A stretch of 64,000 nucleotides of DNA, from contig BCJX01000011.1 in assembly GCA_001600415.1 (NCBI GenBank), positions 179,029 through 243,028 on the forward strand, in the 5' to 3' direction. The translations under genes were made by a program, and so were the position numbers. The stretch is from Pascua guehoae. Taxonomy: Eukaryota; Basidiomycota; Tremellomycetes; Trichosporonales; Trichosporonaceae. Positions within the stretch are counted from its first letter, which is position 1, and every line of letters begins with the position of its first letter. The notes below the pieces were generated by a model. It did no database searches. It was given only the letters and a program-made list of their open reading frames with translations, and was not told where the DNA came from. Shown piece by piece: positions 33,878 to 44,456 of this stretch.

Positions 33878-35092
33878 GTTATCCCTCTGCGTATTCTCGA
33901 TAGAGGCGAGTGTTGGTGGTGGCGAGCTATAGTTGTAGTTTGAAACTCTCCTCCAATATTTCGGGACACCGGACACCGGAAACGCCGTGTTCCTCATCGG
34001 TTCACCAGACAAGACCCTGTACACCCTCACCCGCGCACGCGATACGCCACGGTCAGTATTGATAGTGGATAAGCAGTGACTGGATCGCCAAGGGTTGCCA
34101 AGTGCCCCAGAAACCAATGCTGGGTTGTGCAGTACTGGCGACGATGGCACAGGTCGTAGAAGCCGGGGGCGAGACGGGGAACAAGGTCTCGCGAGACTGG
34201 TCTAGCCGACTATTAGCCGACACCTGGGGTTGGGGATGCCATTCTTGTCCTCTTGTCGGTGCAATCGATGCTACGGGCAGACGGTTAAGATACAAACTAG
34301 GCTAGGCGCTGGTCGTGTGCGTCTCACCACACTGCCGAGAACGTTGGTCGGGCATATAAGTTGGCACGTCTCCCGATAATTTAGCGAGGGATTGCCGTGC
34401 TACGCAATTCGCGTTGGGAAAGGGAATGCCGACCATCACTAGGACGGGGCCACAGTCGACAGCTCGTTCAGCAGTAGCGGCCAAGGAGGTAATATACTGC
34501 GGGGTAAGGGGTTACGGAGCATGTGGTGCTCCAGCTCCAACCCTCGGGGTCCCCACAGCTTGCCAAGCCAAGAAACACGGCAACCTCGACACTTGGATAC
34601 CGGATGGTCGAGAACATGTGGTCAGAGAAGAGTGGCAGTCGGACAGAGAGAGGGACCGATTGAATACCGAGTGCCGAAATCCGGTCGATTTAAACGAGAG
34701 GTACCCTTGCCCGCACATCTATTCCCCGGATTGGGTCATGGCCAGTGGCCGGGGTAGTTTGTGAAGGGGAGGGGAGCATGTGGAGCAGCACGCAGCACGT
34801 CGCCCGATGATGTACCGCCCAGAGTCCAGGAACAGCTGTATGTACCGAGTGCCAAGATAAGAGGCAGAGGGGTCTCGCAGCGAGGGGCCAGGCATCAAGC
34901 GTGCCCAGAACTTCTTGGCATCGGTACCTTTGCTCGGGTTGTTGTCATTGACGTTGTTTCAATTAACCGCGCATGAGACCATTCAAGTGTTCAAACGATG
35001 TAGCCAAGATACCCAGCATCGGTCCCGCACAACATAAAGTGTCGGATGCGCAGTAGACGCTGGGAACCTACACCCACCTCCCGTCAGTCACC
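33878..35092. other. Intergenic between F-box-like gene and MFS permease
   Basis: No gene is supported. Composition is mixed and less GC-biased. It ends in a short leader with 'CATAAAGTG' near 35033. Confidence 0.5.
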
Positions 35093-36931
35093 ATGTCCAC
35101 CACACACCCCGCGCCACCCAGTGGCTATGAGCCCACCAACCCCGACAAGAAACACCCGGACACGATCCACGTCAACCCGGTCAAGTCGAACAATGACATC
35201 GAGTACGTCAGCGACGTCGGCGACGGCGACAGCGGGCGCGACATGGAAAAGCGCACGTCGCTCGACGAAGTGTACGACGGCCAGGGCGACATTGATCACG
35301 ACGTCGACCCGCACACGCTCAAACACCTCATTCGCAAGATTGACTGGCGCCTCATCCCCGTCCTGATCGCCATGTATGCCGTGTCGCTCGTCGACAGGAC
35401 AAACCTCGCCATTGCGCGCCAGGCAAATGACAATTACATGGACGAGGAGCTGGGCACGGATATTGGCGATCGGTACAGTATTGTCACGCTCGTGTTTTTC
35501 ATTCCCTACATTATTTTCGAGCTGCCTGTGAGTGTCCTTGTGTCTATTGAGCCTTTTTCCTCTCAACCTCTGGAGGTTCCCTGCTCTCCTGTCTTCTCCT
35601 TTCATCTTACTACTGAAGAAGAGTGGTGGACGATTGCGTCCCGCACTTGATCCCACGTGGACATCTTTTGTCAAATCACTACCTCCCCATTTCCACACCC
35701 TTAAATCCCCACGTCTTATTTTCTCCTCTCCACGACGTGCTCTCCCAACCCACCTCGGCCCCACTTTCCACCACATACTCACACGCAGTCCCAACTCGGC
35801 CTCCGTCGCTTCGGCGCGCGCCTCTGGCTCGGCTCGGCCGTCACGGCGTGGGGCTTTGTCATGCTCGGCATGGGCTTTGTGCCCAACTGGGGCGTACTTG
35901 CGGTGCTGCGTGCGCTGCTAGGCGCGTTTGAATCGGCCCTGTTCCCCGGCGCGGCCTTTCTCATTTCATGCTGGTACCCACGCAAGGAAATGGCGCAGCG
36001 CAATGCCGTCTTCTACATTTCGTCGTCTGTGGCGGGCAGCTTTGCAAAGCCGCTCGGGTACGCTTTTTCCTTGCTCGACGGACGGGGCGGGTACAGTGGC
36101 TGGCGGTGGATGTTTATCATGTACGGCATCATCACGATTGCGGTGGGCATCATGGGTTATTTCCTGCTCGTCGACGTGCCGCACACTGCGACGTTTTTGA
36201 GCCCCGACGAAAAGAAGATTATCCAGACACGTATCGAGCGTGACCGGGCCGACTCTATCCCGGACCCGCTGACGGGGCGCAAAATCTGGCTCTATGTAAA
36301 GACTCCCCTCCCGTGGCTGTTTGCCCTTTGCTTCATGTCGGTCACCATGTCGGCGTACGCGCTCGCCTACTTTTTGCCCCGCATCCTCCAGACCATGGGG
36401 TTCGGCAACGTCGAGTCCATGCTCCTCGGCACCCCGGCCTACTTTTACTCAATCCTCCCGTGCATTGTCTCGGCGCGTGTCGCAGACCGCATGCGCGGCA
36501 TGCGCGGCTATGTCATCATGTTCAACTCGGTCTGCCTCATCGCCGGCACGGCAATGTACTCGCAGCTCCCGTCGACCCAGCGCGCGGCGCGCTTTGCAGG
36601 CGTCTTCCTCGCCCTCGGCGGCGGCAACTCGAACATTCCCCTCATCATCTCATGGCAGGGCACAGCCATCCGCGCACAGAGCAAGCGCGCCTACTGCTCG
36701 GCCCTCATTGTTGCGTTTGGCGGCATCGGAGGTATCATGGGCTCGTGTCTCTTCTTTCAAAAGGAGGCCGCGCGCGGGTACCCCACCGGCGTGTGGACAA
36801 TCATGGGCCTGAATATCGGCACCTTTTTCATTGCGGCCGGACTGAGTGTCTGGTTTAGGCGCCAGAATGGCCGCGCAGAGAGGGGCCTCATTGTCATTGA
36901 GAAGCTCGAGGGCTTTAGGTACCAGCCGTAG
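35093..36931 (+). CDS. MFS permease of the anion:cation symporter (DAL5/allantoate-type) family
   Basis: Two exons, 35093-35527 and 35789-36931, encode 525 residues. The hydrophilic N-terminus is about 85 residues. The membrane domain opens with D-W-R-L-I-P-V-L-I-A-M-Y and the family motif 'VDRTNLAIARQ'. Further signatures are 'LLGAFESALFPGAAFLISCWYPRKE' (in part; loop 4-5 region) and 'GYSGWRWMFIMYGIIT'. About 12 hydrophobic segments can be counted, with a long central loop around residue 260. The family imports small carboxylates and amides (allantoate, ureidosuccinate, nicotinate, biotin) at the plasma membrane; the actual substrate cannot be read from sequence. Intron 1 is 261 nt, long for this genome, and begins right after 'IIFELP'. 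Confidence 0.9.
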
Positions 36932-39037
36932 GCGTGGGTGGGGGTCTGGGGAGGCGACCGGAGAGATGTTCTCGGAACTGCAGAAAGGGGATTGCGAATG
37001 GGGTGAAAGAAAAGGGACACAAGAAGACAAGTTGTACAATAGCTAGTGCAATGGCAGTCAATAAAACAGTGCGCCGACGAGCAACTGACAGCGTGTGTCC
37101 GAGGTACTGTCGTAAGGATAAGTACAAGATTCCAGTGGTAGTGTTCTATCGAGACGACGCGACTCGACGCCAAGCCCAAATCCAGACTCGGGCAACCTCG
37201 AATGTGGGTGCAGATGCCACAAGCCGTACTCGAGACTGTGAGGCGGACCCCTCGTCACCATTCCTCGGCTAACGACAGCGACGTGCGAGGCAGCGACGTA
37301 CCTAACCGACACCCGGTGCAGACTGACGCCGAAAACATACTGCACAATATCTGTATCTCCGGGATGATTCCCGACAGGGATTGGTGGCCATTGTCGTCGA
37401 GCAACAGTGTTCTCTCTCGCTCGATACTGCATATGCCTTGACACCACTCGCCCATGGTATCACACATCTCATGGGTCCAATGCCCCTTCTCAATACTCTG
37501 AATCAGCACAGGCGTAAGGCAAGGTGTCGCTGGCGCCTTGGTGGTGATCAGTATAATCCCGGGGGTAAGTATGGTGAGGCGGAGTCTAGTTGGAGGAGGG
37601 GAAATGGCGCCATCATCAGGGGAGACGCACAATGGGGGGAATACGCACAATCTTATAACACTACAGAGATAGTAGGAGACAGACTGACAAAGAACCTAGG
37701 TCGCGCAGCCGTTGCTGAGAAGCTGTCTAGCAATCCAGATGTCTGTCCAGAATGAAGGGTTCTGCAAGGGGCAGGACACTTAAGAGGCCAGAGGACGTGG
37801 GCCTGTTACATCCTGTCCAGAACAGAGGACGAATGTGTTTGAAGAGGACACAGGATGTAATAAGTTGCAGAGGGGCTGCCCTTTTGCCGACCCGTTTGTC
37901 TTCGGTACGCAGAATCAGTGCACAAGGGTTTCATGTCACACATGCCACCAGGCTGCAAACACGGTTCAGTGGTGTCCGGAAAGTCATGAGGCTGCCACAG
38001 CGAGGCTCGAGCGAGTAGCAGTTTCACGGCTTTCCGAACGCACCTGTATGGTCGGTGTGGCCATGCAGTGGATGTAATGTCTCAGGCAACGCGCACTGTG
38101 CAGGTCGGTCCTACGTCCGACGGCTGGCCCGAAGCAGCTGACCGCTGGCGTAGACCCCCTAGCGGCTGGGTGTTTGCGACTGCCTCGGCGGTCGTCGAAG
38201 GCGCCACGGCCTGCCAATGTCTGTAGTCCCTTCTACAACCCACCTGACAGCACTGCTGTAGCACATTGCAATTGCTTCAGCTCCCTCGTTGCCTTGGGTG
38301 GGAGTCAGTAACTGCCACATCCGTGTCCGTGTTCGTGTCCGAGTCCGTGTTCGGCCGAGTCCGTGTCCGAGTCTTGAGAGCCCATCATCCCAACGCCACT
38401 CGCACGATCGCACGAGCCGCCGTCCACGCAAAACACAGAACGCAGCATGCACGCACCATAACGACCCTCCCTACCTTTCAAGTACGCAGCGTATCTGCAA
38501 GTTGCACTGATCAAACAGCTCAATCGGTGGCACAATCGGTGCAATGGGTCACAATGTCTCGGGTCGGCCCTCGCCGAGTATGCGCCGCGTGGCCGCATGG
38601 GACGCGTGACGTCAGTCAACTCATCACCCCATGCACTTATCGGATGGACACCAGTCGTGATCGTCCCAGCGCAGTGGTCCATCCCAGTGGCCAGTGGCGT
38701 ACACACTCGCCATCCACCACTGTCAATCACCCATCCTCCCATCCCCCCATCACTCCACTCATCCCCCCTCCCCCCGTCCGCATCCACAGCGACCGCCCTC
38801 CGCGTGACTCTTAAGCGCGTCCCCCGCACTCTCCCTCTCACTCTTGCATTTGCCACCCGCACCCACGCATTTGCCACCCGCACGCCGCGTCACCCCACAC
38901 ACACCACCCCAACGCCCACCGCAACCCCAACCCGTCCAACCCCCAACCCCTCCAACCCCCAACCACCACCGCAAGCCCCAACCCCTCCAACCCCCCCAAC
39001 TCCAACCCCTCCAACCCCCCAAACACCACCCCCCACA
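36932..39037. other. Intergenic with hexamer repeat and C-rich leader
   Basis: No gene is supported over about 2.1 kb. 38320-38376 holds GTGTCC-like hexamers. From 38690 onward the top strand is nearly G-free and very C/A-rich, with CCAACCCCT-type repeats (38935-39030), and ends directly at the ATG of the next gene. Confidence 0.55.
38320..38376. repeat. Hexanucleotide repeat (GTGTCC/GAGTCC variants)
   Basis: About nine imperfect hexamers in a row, in phase, of the type CCGTGT/CCGAGT. Related to the GTATCC/GTGTCC run at 20575-20650. Confidence 0.8.
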
Positions 39038-39247
39038 ATGTCCGCCACCGGCACCGGCCTTGGCTCGTCCCCCAACGTGCCCCCCGCCCAGCACCAGGAC
39101 CACGTGCACGGCGGCCTCGCGAGCAGCCCCAACGTGCCCCGCCCGGGCGCGACGATTGACCCCAAGACGGGCAAGCCGCACACGGCGGGCCTGACGCGCG
39201 CCGAGCTCGAGGCCAAGCGCGCCGCCGAGGCTGCCGCCAACAAGTAG
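39038..39247 (+). CDS. Small orphan protein (69 residues)
   Basis: A short single-exon gene, ATG to TAG. It contains an internal repeat, G-L-G-S-S-P-N-V-P-P and G-L-A-S-S-P-N-V-P-R, separated by a His-rich spacer (H-Q-D-H-V-H). It continues with 'IDPKTGKPHTAGLTRAELEA' and a Lys/Ala/Glu helix at the end. Strong GC3 bias and a long C-rich leader support a real, probably well-expressed gene. No signal peptide or domain is recognised. Confidence 0.65.
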   Translation: MSATGTGLGSSPNVPPAQHQDHVHGGLASSPNVPRPGATIDPKTGKPHTAGLTRAELEAKRAAEAAANK

Positions 39248-40072
39248 AGAAGTAGAGGTGTAGGGGCGTAGAGGTGCAGAGGCGTGGACACCTGGTGGAG
39301 AGCGGAGGTCAAGGGGTGGGGGTGGGTTGTATGATCGGGAGCGTATCGATGCACATCTTGGGATGGACTGTTCGGAGCCGGCGTGTCGAGACCAGGACGG
39401 GAGCCGTGTAGCTGCTTGAGATGTGGGCTTTGAGAGGCCAGCGTGGGCTTATCGCGAGCTGCTAGTGGCCAGAAACGTGCAGATGGCCAACAGTGTCAGC
39501 GGAGCGGGTGCCGTCAGCGCAGTGGGTGCCGTCCCAGCGGGTTTGGTCGTGTGTGCCGCTGCCCACTCGAGCTCCTGAGCTCGACATCGCATCAGGGCTG
39601 GGAGTGTGGGGGTGGCATCGCAGGCCGCCCAGAGTTGCCGAGGGAAATGGCGCCAGATGATACTGTCCTGTGGCTCATGTGCTCTGTACCCAGGTGTCCT
39701 TGCCCATCGTCGTCTCTGACGGTAGCTGCTGGCTGGCTATCGCACCTCCCAACCCTAGACGTTGTGGCCAGACTGTCCACGCAGCAACGCGTGTGACCCC
39801 CCTTGCTCTGCGCGACACAAACTGTGCCGGCAATGGGCGGTCTGCGACGCCGCTGCGACGCCGCGGGGGCACCGTGTAATAAACTCAAACAGCCCCAACC
39901 CCACACCGCGCAGCACACGATACACCCTGCCTCACCCAAACTACACCCTCCAGCGTCTTCCACCGCCCTCCAACACCCACACCGCGTGCGTGTCAAAACT
40001 ACATCGGCCGGTGCGAGACTCTACGACACAAGACCATGACTATCAGTACAGCCGCCCAGTCGCGCCCTTTGG
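39248..40072. other. Intergenic, convergent 3' ends
   Basis: Separates convergent genes. No gene is supported. A duplicated 'GTCAGCG-AGTGGGTGCCGTC'-like word occurs near 39495-39535. Confidence 0.45.
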
Positions 40073-42251
40073 CTACAGTCGGAGAGCGCCGCCACGCCCG
40101 CTGTCGCGGTTGAGCCAGTCGACCTCGTCTTCTCCGCCAATCTTGACCGCGTCCTCGTCGCCGCTGAGGCTCAGGTCGTCGCTGCCGTCGCGCTCGGCGA
40201 GCTCAAACGCCTCTGGTCCGTCGGGACCGTCGGGCTCGCCAGCGTTGCCGTTGATCTTGGTGTAGCCTTCCTCGACGGATGGCTGGGCGCGGTCGGCGGC
40301 GTTCCGCCCAGACGTCGAGTACAGGTTGACCAGGAAGGTGATGACGAGGTAGATGATGAACGAGAGGGAAAAGTCCTGCGTGTTAGGGGGTGTGGGTGTG
40401 TCGGGTGTCCGGGTACTCACAAAGAGGGCGTACGAGACGTGGTCGACGCCGAGGCTACGGTCAGCACCAGCGTTGCCAGGCGACTCACTTGTCGGCATTG
40501 TGCATCTCCTCGTCGGTCGCAGACATGAACAGGGTTCTGGCGTTAGTGGCATGGGGCGGCTCTGGGCTTACCCTCCAAGGACAAGGAGCTGAGAGTTAGC
40601 GATGGACGGGGTAGACTAACTCACATATGGGGGCAGGTGCTGGAAGACGCGGACAAAGCCCGGCGGCGTGGGCTGGTCGTTGAGGACAAAGCAGATTTCA
40701 ATGATGCGCGTGATGCCAGCCGCAATGAGGGCGTAGCCAAAGAGGCCGTGAATCTGGCGGGTTAGCAACGAAGAGGCATCGGAAACCCACCTTGGAGGAG
40801 ATCATGAGCGCCTGCTCGTGTGCCGACATACCCCAGCCTGTCAATGCAATGCTATTTGTCAGCGGTGACGCGCACGGGGGACGTACATGAGAGCCGGGAC
40901 AAACGAGCGCCGTCCACCGCGGCTGAGGAAGATGCCCAGGAGACCACCGGCCCACCACAGCACGCCCTGACGGGTTAGCTGAGTAGCAACAAGACACCCA
41001 CCATCATGGTGTGCTGCATATCCTTGTGCGTCCACGGCCCGCCATGGTGTTCAGTAAACGTGTTGACAATGCCCCAGGCGGTAATGACCGAGCTGTCGAG
41101 CATCTCCTGGCTGCAGCCCGTGCGCTTGAGCCAGTGCCCGCCGAGGTTGAGCATGATGACGAGAATGGTCGCGTACGCGATAAACGCAGAGCCCATAATG
41201 TAGTGCGCGAGGCACTGGCCGAGATTGCCGCCCCGGCAGAAGCCGAGCGCCGTGACTGCGCCAAAGAGCATTTCTGCCGTGTGAGTTGAGCTATTGACGG
41301 GGCTTATGCCAACTCACGCGTCCACCCGATGATGGGAAAGGCCATGCCGATCGGGCCGTGGATGCGCTTGATCCACGGCCGCACGCTCGTCTCCATAATG
41401 TGCAGCTTGAGGAAGATGCCGCAGGCCGTTTGCTGCGCGTGAGCGATATGCACAGGGGGTGGTCGGCTACAGAGTCCGAAAGGAGGCACGCAATGCCGAG
41501 GTGCAGCTTGCCGAGCTGGGTGCACGGTACAGCGTGCCTCCTGACCTACGCACGAGGATGAGAATCGGCGTGATGATCTTGGCCATTGTCCCGTGCACCT
41601 GTGGGTCAGCTATCCATCCACACAGAGCAGCTGCGCACCGTGTGGGGGAACTCGCGGCCGCCGTGGTGGTGCCCGAGGTACGACCCGACAAAGGTGAGTA
41701 CGACGCCGACACTCTGGACGGGCACGTGCCAACGGGATCTGGGGTGTCAGAGGGCCACGGGCCGACGGTCGAGGGCCGAGGGGCGCCGTGGAGCGTGGGA
41801 CGACGTACTTTGAGAGGCCAAAGACCATGCCGATGGGGAAGAGGATTCCCCAGACAAACGCCTGCATCGACATCTGCGGTCAGCGGCGTTAAGTCAAGGT
41901 GGCTGCATGCTGGCGGGGTGGCCAGCATGGCATGCAGCGTGGGTGATGAGGTGTGGGGCAACATCCATGACAGGATACCATTGTGGCCAGCTCGTGGCCC
42001 CATGACTTCTTGGACCTCACGTACATGGACATAGATGATGGCGTCAAACGGCACGCCCGTGTCGATCTGGGTCACATTGTGGTGCGCGTGCGCGTGCACT
42101 GCAACAGTCAGCCGTGTACATTGACGCTGGCGGAGAGCGGGCTGCACGCGCAGGATGTGCTGCGTGGGCGAGCAAGTGTGTCATGGTGGGTGAGGGGGAG
42201 ACGCGTACCGAGAGGCAGCGTCGCCGCAGCGAGCAGGGGGAGGGACAACAT
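40073..42251 (-). CDS. YTP1-like multi-pass membrane protein
   Basis: ATG at 42251-42249, stop at 40075-40073. The first exons are 42251-42209, 42098-42025, 41873-41809, 41738-41639, 41598-41554 and from 41432; phases agree. A short hydrophobic signal (M-L-S-L-P-L-L-A-A-A-T-L) leads into a His-rich lumenal segment (H-A-H-A-H-H-N). Then comes 'FVWGILFPIGMVFGLSK', the DUF2427-type first membrane segment, followed by S-Y-L-G-H-H-H-G-G. The later part has 'IHGPIGMAFPIIGW', 'TEHHGGPWTHKDMQHTMMG' and further helices typical of the Ytp1 domain, then an acidic cytoplasmic tail. The family resembles cytochrome b561-like ferric reductase folds, with several His on membrane segments, and is proposed to sit in vacuole or plasma membrane. 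Biochemical role is unknown. At least ten introns. Confidence 0.82.
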
Positions 42252-42888
42252 TGCGCGCGCGTGTGCGGTTTTTTGGTCGTGTCCTGCGACTTGTGGTGGG
42301 CTGAGGTTGAGGGGGGCTGGTATGCCCTGCTGTGAGTAGTCGCGTATCGGTTGTCGGCAGTGACAAAGGACGACGAGGAGAGAGAGAGAAGAGCAAACTT
42401 GTTGTCGGCGTGGACGGTGGGTGGTTGATGACGCAGTCCAAAGCCGAGCTAGCGCGCAGTCTACCGTACCGTAGTTGTGCCAAACGCGCCTCTTCTCAGT
42501 GGCGGCCGCGCCCACCCACGCATGGCGGCGTCATAATACCCCGCGCCTCCACACCGGCCGCCGGCCCCGGACCGCACAGACAACCACACCCATGCATCTA
42601 GAATGTCTGATGCACAGGCCGAGGTTGCAAAAAAAGTCATGCCTTTTCATAATCTACTCGTATACTCGTACCAGCTACAAAAAACGGTGGTGCTACAGGG
42701 CTGTTGAATCCCAGCACCGAGCGGAAAGCGTACTTCTCTACAGGGGTGAACCAAGGCACGCACGCACGCACGCACGCACGCACGACACGACAGGAAACGT
42801 GGCGGAAAATCTACTCTCTACAGCTACGTGGCTGATTTATCGGGCCGGCCCAAACCCAGCTCTCGGTATTGCTGGTTTTCATGGCGTG
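42252..42888. other. Upstream region of YTP1-like gene, 3' end of TLC-like gene
   Basis: No gene is seen. It contains a CACG tetranucleotide run at 42757-42784 (listed separately). Confidence 0.45.
42757..42784. repeat. CACG tetranucleotide repeat, seven copies
   Basis: Seven perfect CACG units. Confidence 0.97.
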
Positions 42889-44456
42889 TTAAAACGCGTC
42901 AGAGTCGGTCTCGGCCTCGATGATATCAGCCGGCACGCCAGCACGCCGGCGGCGACGCAGCACCCCGGCAACTGTGAGGCGTTCGCGGTGTTCCTGCCAC
43001 CGCTCCCGGACGGCATCCTTGAAGCCAAAGTTGAGGTTGTTGAGGTGGTCCTTTGCCTGCGGGAGGGCCGCGGCCATGCCCGAGAGCGTGGGGATGGCCG
43101 GGATGGGAAGGTTGGGCATTGTCGGCATGGTGATGGCTGGGAAAAAGTTGTCCATGATGGCGACGACTGGCTGGCCGGGCGTGTGTGGCGTGACGAGCGG
43201 CGACTCGTCGGGGGTCATTGCTCCAAAGTCTGGCGTTGCGACGTCGAGCATCTCTGTGGGCTCCACCAGCGTCTTGCTTGGTGGTACGACATCGGTAGGC
43301 TCGGCCGCCTCAGTCTTGACGTCCGTCTTGACTGTCGCCCGTGCCTTCTTTGCGCGCCTGCGGAGGTATCCCTTGACTCCACCATACGTCCACATGATGT
43401 GCAGGGAGAGTGCGAGGGCGACCATGATTGTCGGAACCCACGAGTCCTCGGTGAGTGCGCGGGATGAAGGTCGCGCAAGGTCACCGAGCAGGACCGCACA
43501 GAAGCCGATTCGGATGAGAATCATGAGCGTCAGGAAGCGCTCGTCTGACCGGACCGAGGGAAAGAGGTTTGAGATGGCAAGGTCGAATGTCGGAAGCTGG
43601 GAGTGAGTAAAAAAATACCGCAAGAGGCGACGCGACGCACCTCCATGATCGCGGCGAGGAGCAGGATCGGTGCCTTCTTGCACGTTGCAAGGTAGATGCA
43701 CAGCCCCATGTAGACAATGTGGTGGATCCAGCCGGTTAGGAGGCCAACCTGCGACGGATAACAAAGGTACCCGACGAGGAGCTGGGGTTAGTACCGAGTG
43801 CGATGCGAGTAGGCTCACGTCAGCTGTGGCGTCAGTGTCTATTCATGTTGACTCGTCCCGGTAAACACTGTACTCGTGACTGCTCCAATCGTCACCGTTG
43901 CGGATGGCCTCTGGGTCCACTACCCTTGGCTTTCCATCCGATCACAATACAGGCCTTACTAGCACACGGCCAGCAACACGGTATGCTGACGTGTGTTTCG
44001 CACTAGCACAGCGGAATGTCACATTCTCTCCCTCACAGACGCCTCGCCTGCACTCGCAACGGCCCGAGAGTCTCCTGTCCCCTCGCCGACCCTCCCCACC
44101 ACGTCACACGACCACTCACTGAAAAGATACGTCCCAAAGGCCCCCACGACGCCGCCAGCGAGCGCGCCCGTCCACCCCGACTGCCCCGCGTCCCATGCCG
44201 CGCGCAGGCCGCCCGAGACGTACGCGGCGACAAACGGGAGGGAGACGAGGGTCATGCTCGCGCTCGAACACGCGGCGAGAATGTACGCACGCGACCGCTC
44301 ATTTGGAAAGTATGGGGCGAACGTGTGATAGATGGCGACGAGGGCGACAAAGGTCGGAATGGGCGTGAGGAGGGGGATGGGCAGGGCGGCGAGCTTGGAG
44401 AGGAGCGGCGAGAGGATGGCCGTGGGGAGGCTGTCGAGCGAGCCTGTGTGGTTCAT
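42889..44456 (-). CDS. TLC-domain-like multi-pass membrane protein
   Basis: ATG at 44456-44454, stop TAA at 42891-42889. Exon 1 (44456-44120) has four or so hydrophobic segments. The frame then needs a tiny exon at 43838-43819 (20 nt) to join exon 3, which starts L-L-V-G-Y-L. Exon 3 reads 'GLLTGWIHHIVYMGLCIYLA'. A later exon holds M-E-L-P-T-F-D-L-A-I-S-N-L-F-P. The H-H-x-x-Y followed by E-L-P/T-x layout is that of TLC (TRAM-LAG1-CLN8) proteins, which act in ER lipid synthesis, transport or sensing. A basic K-R-R-R-A-K-K segment follows the last membrane helix. The C-terminal 150 residues are soluble, Pro/Thr/Met-rich and end acidic. It lacks a clear Lag1 motif, so a ceramide synthase is unlikely. 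Confidence 0.68.
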
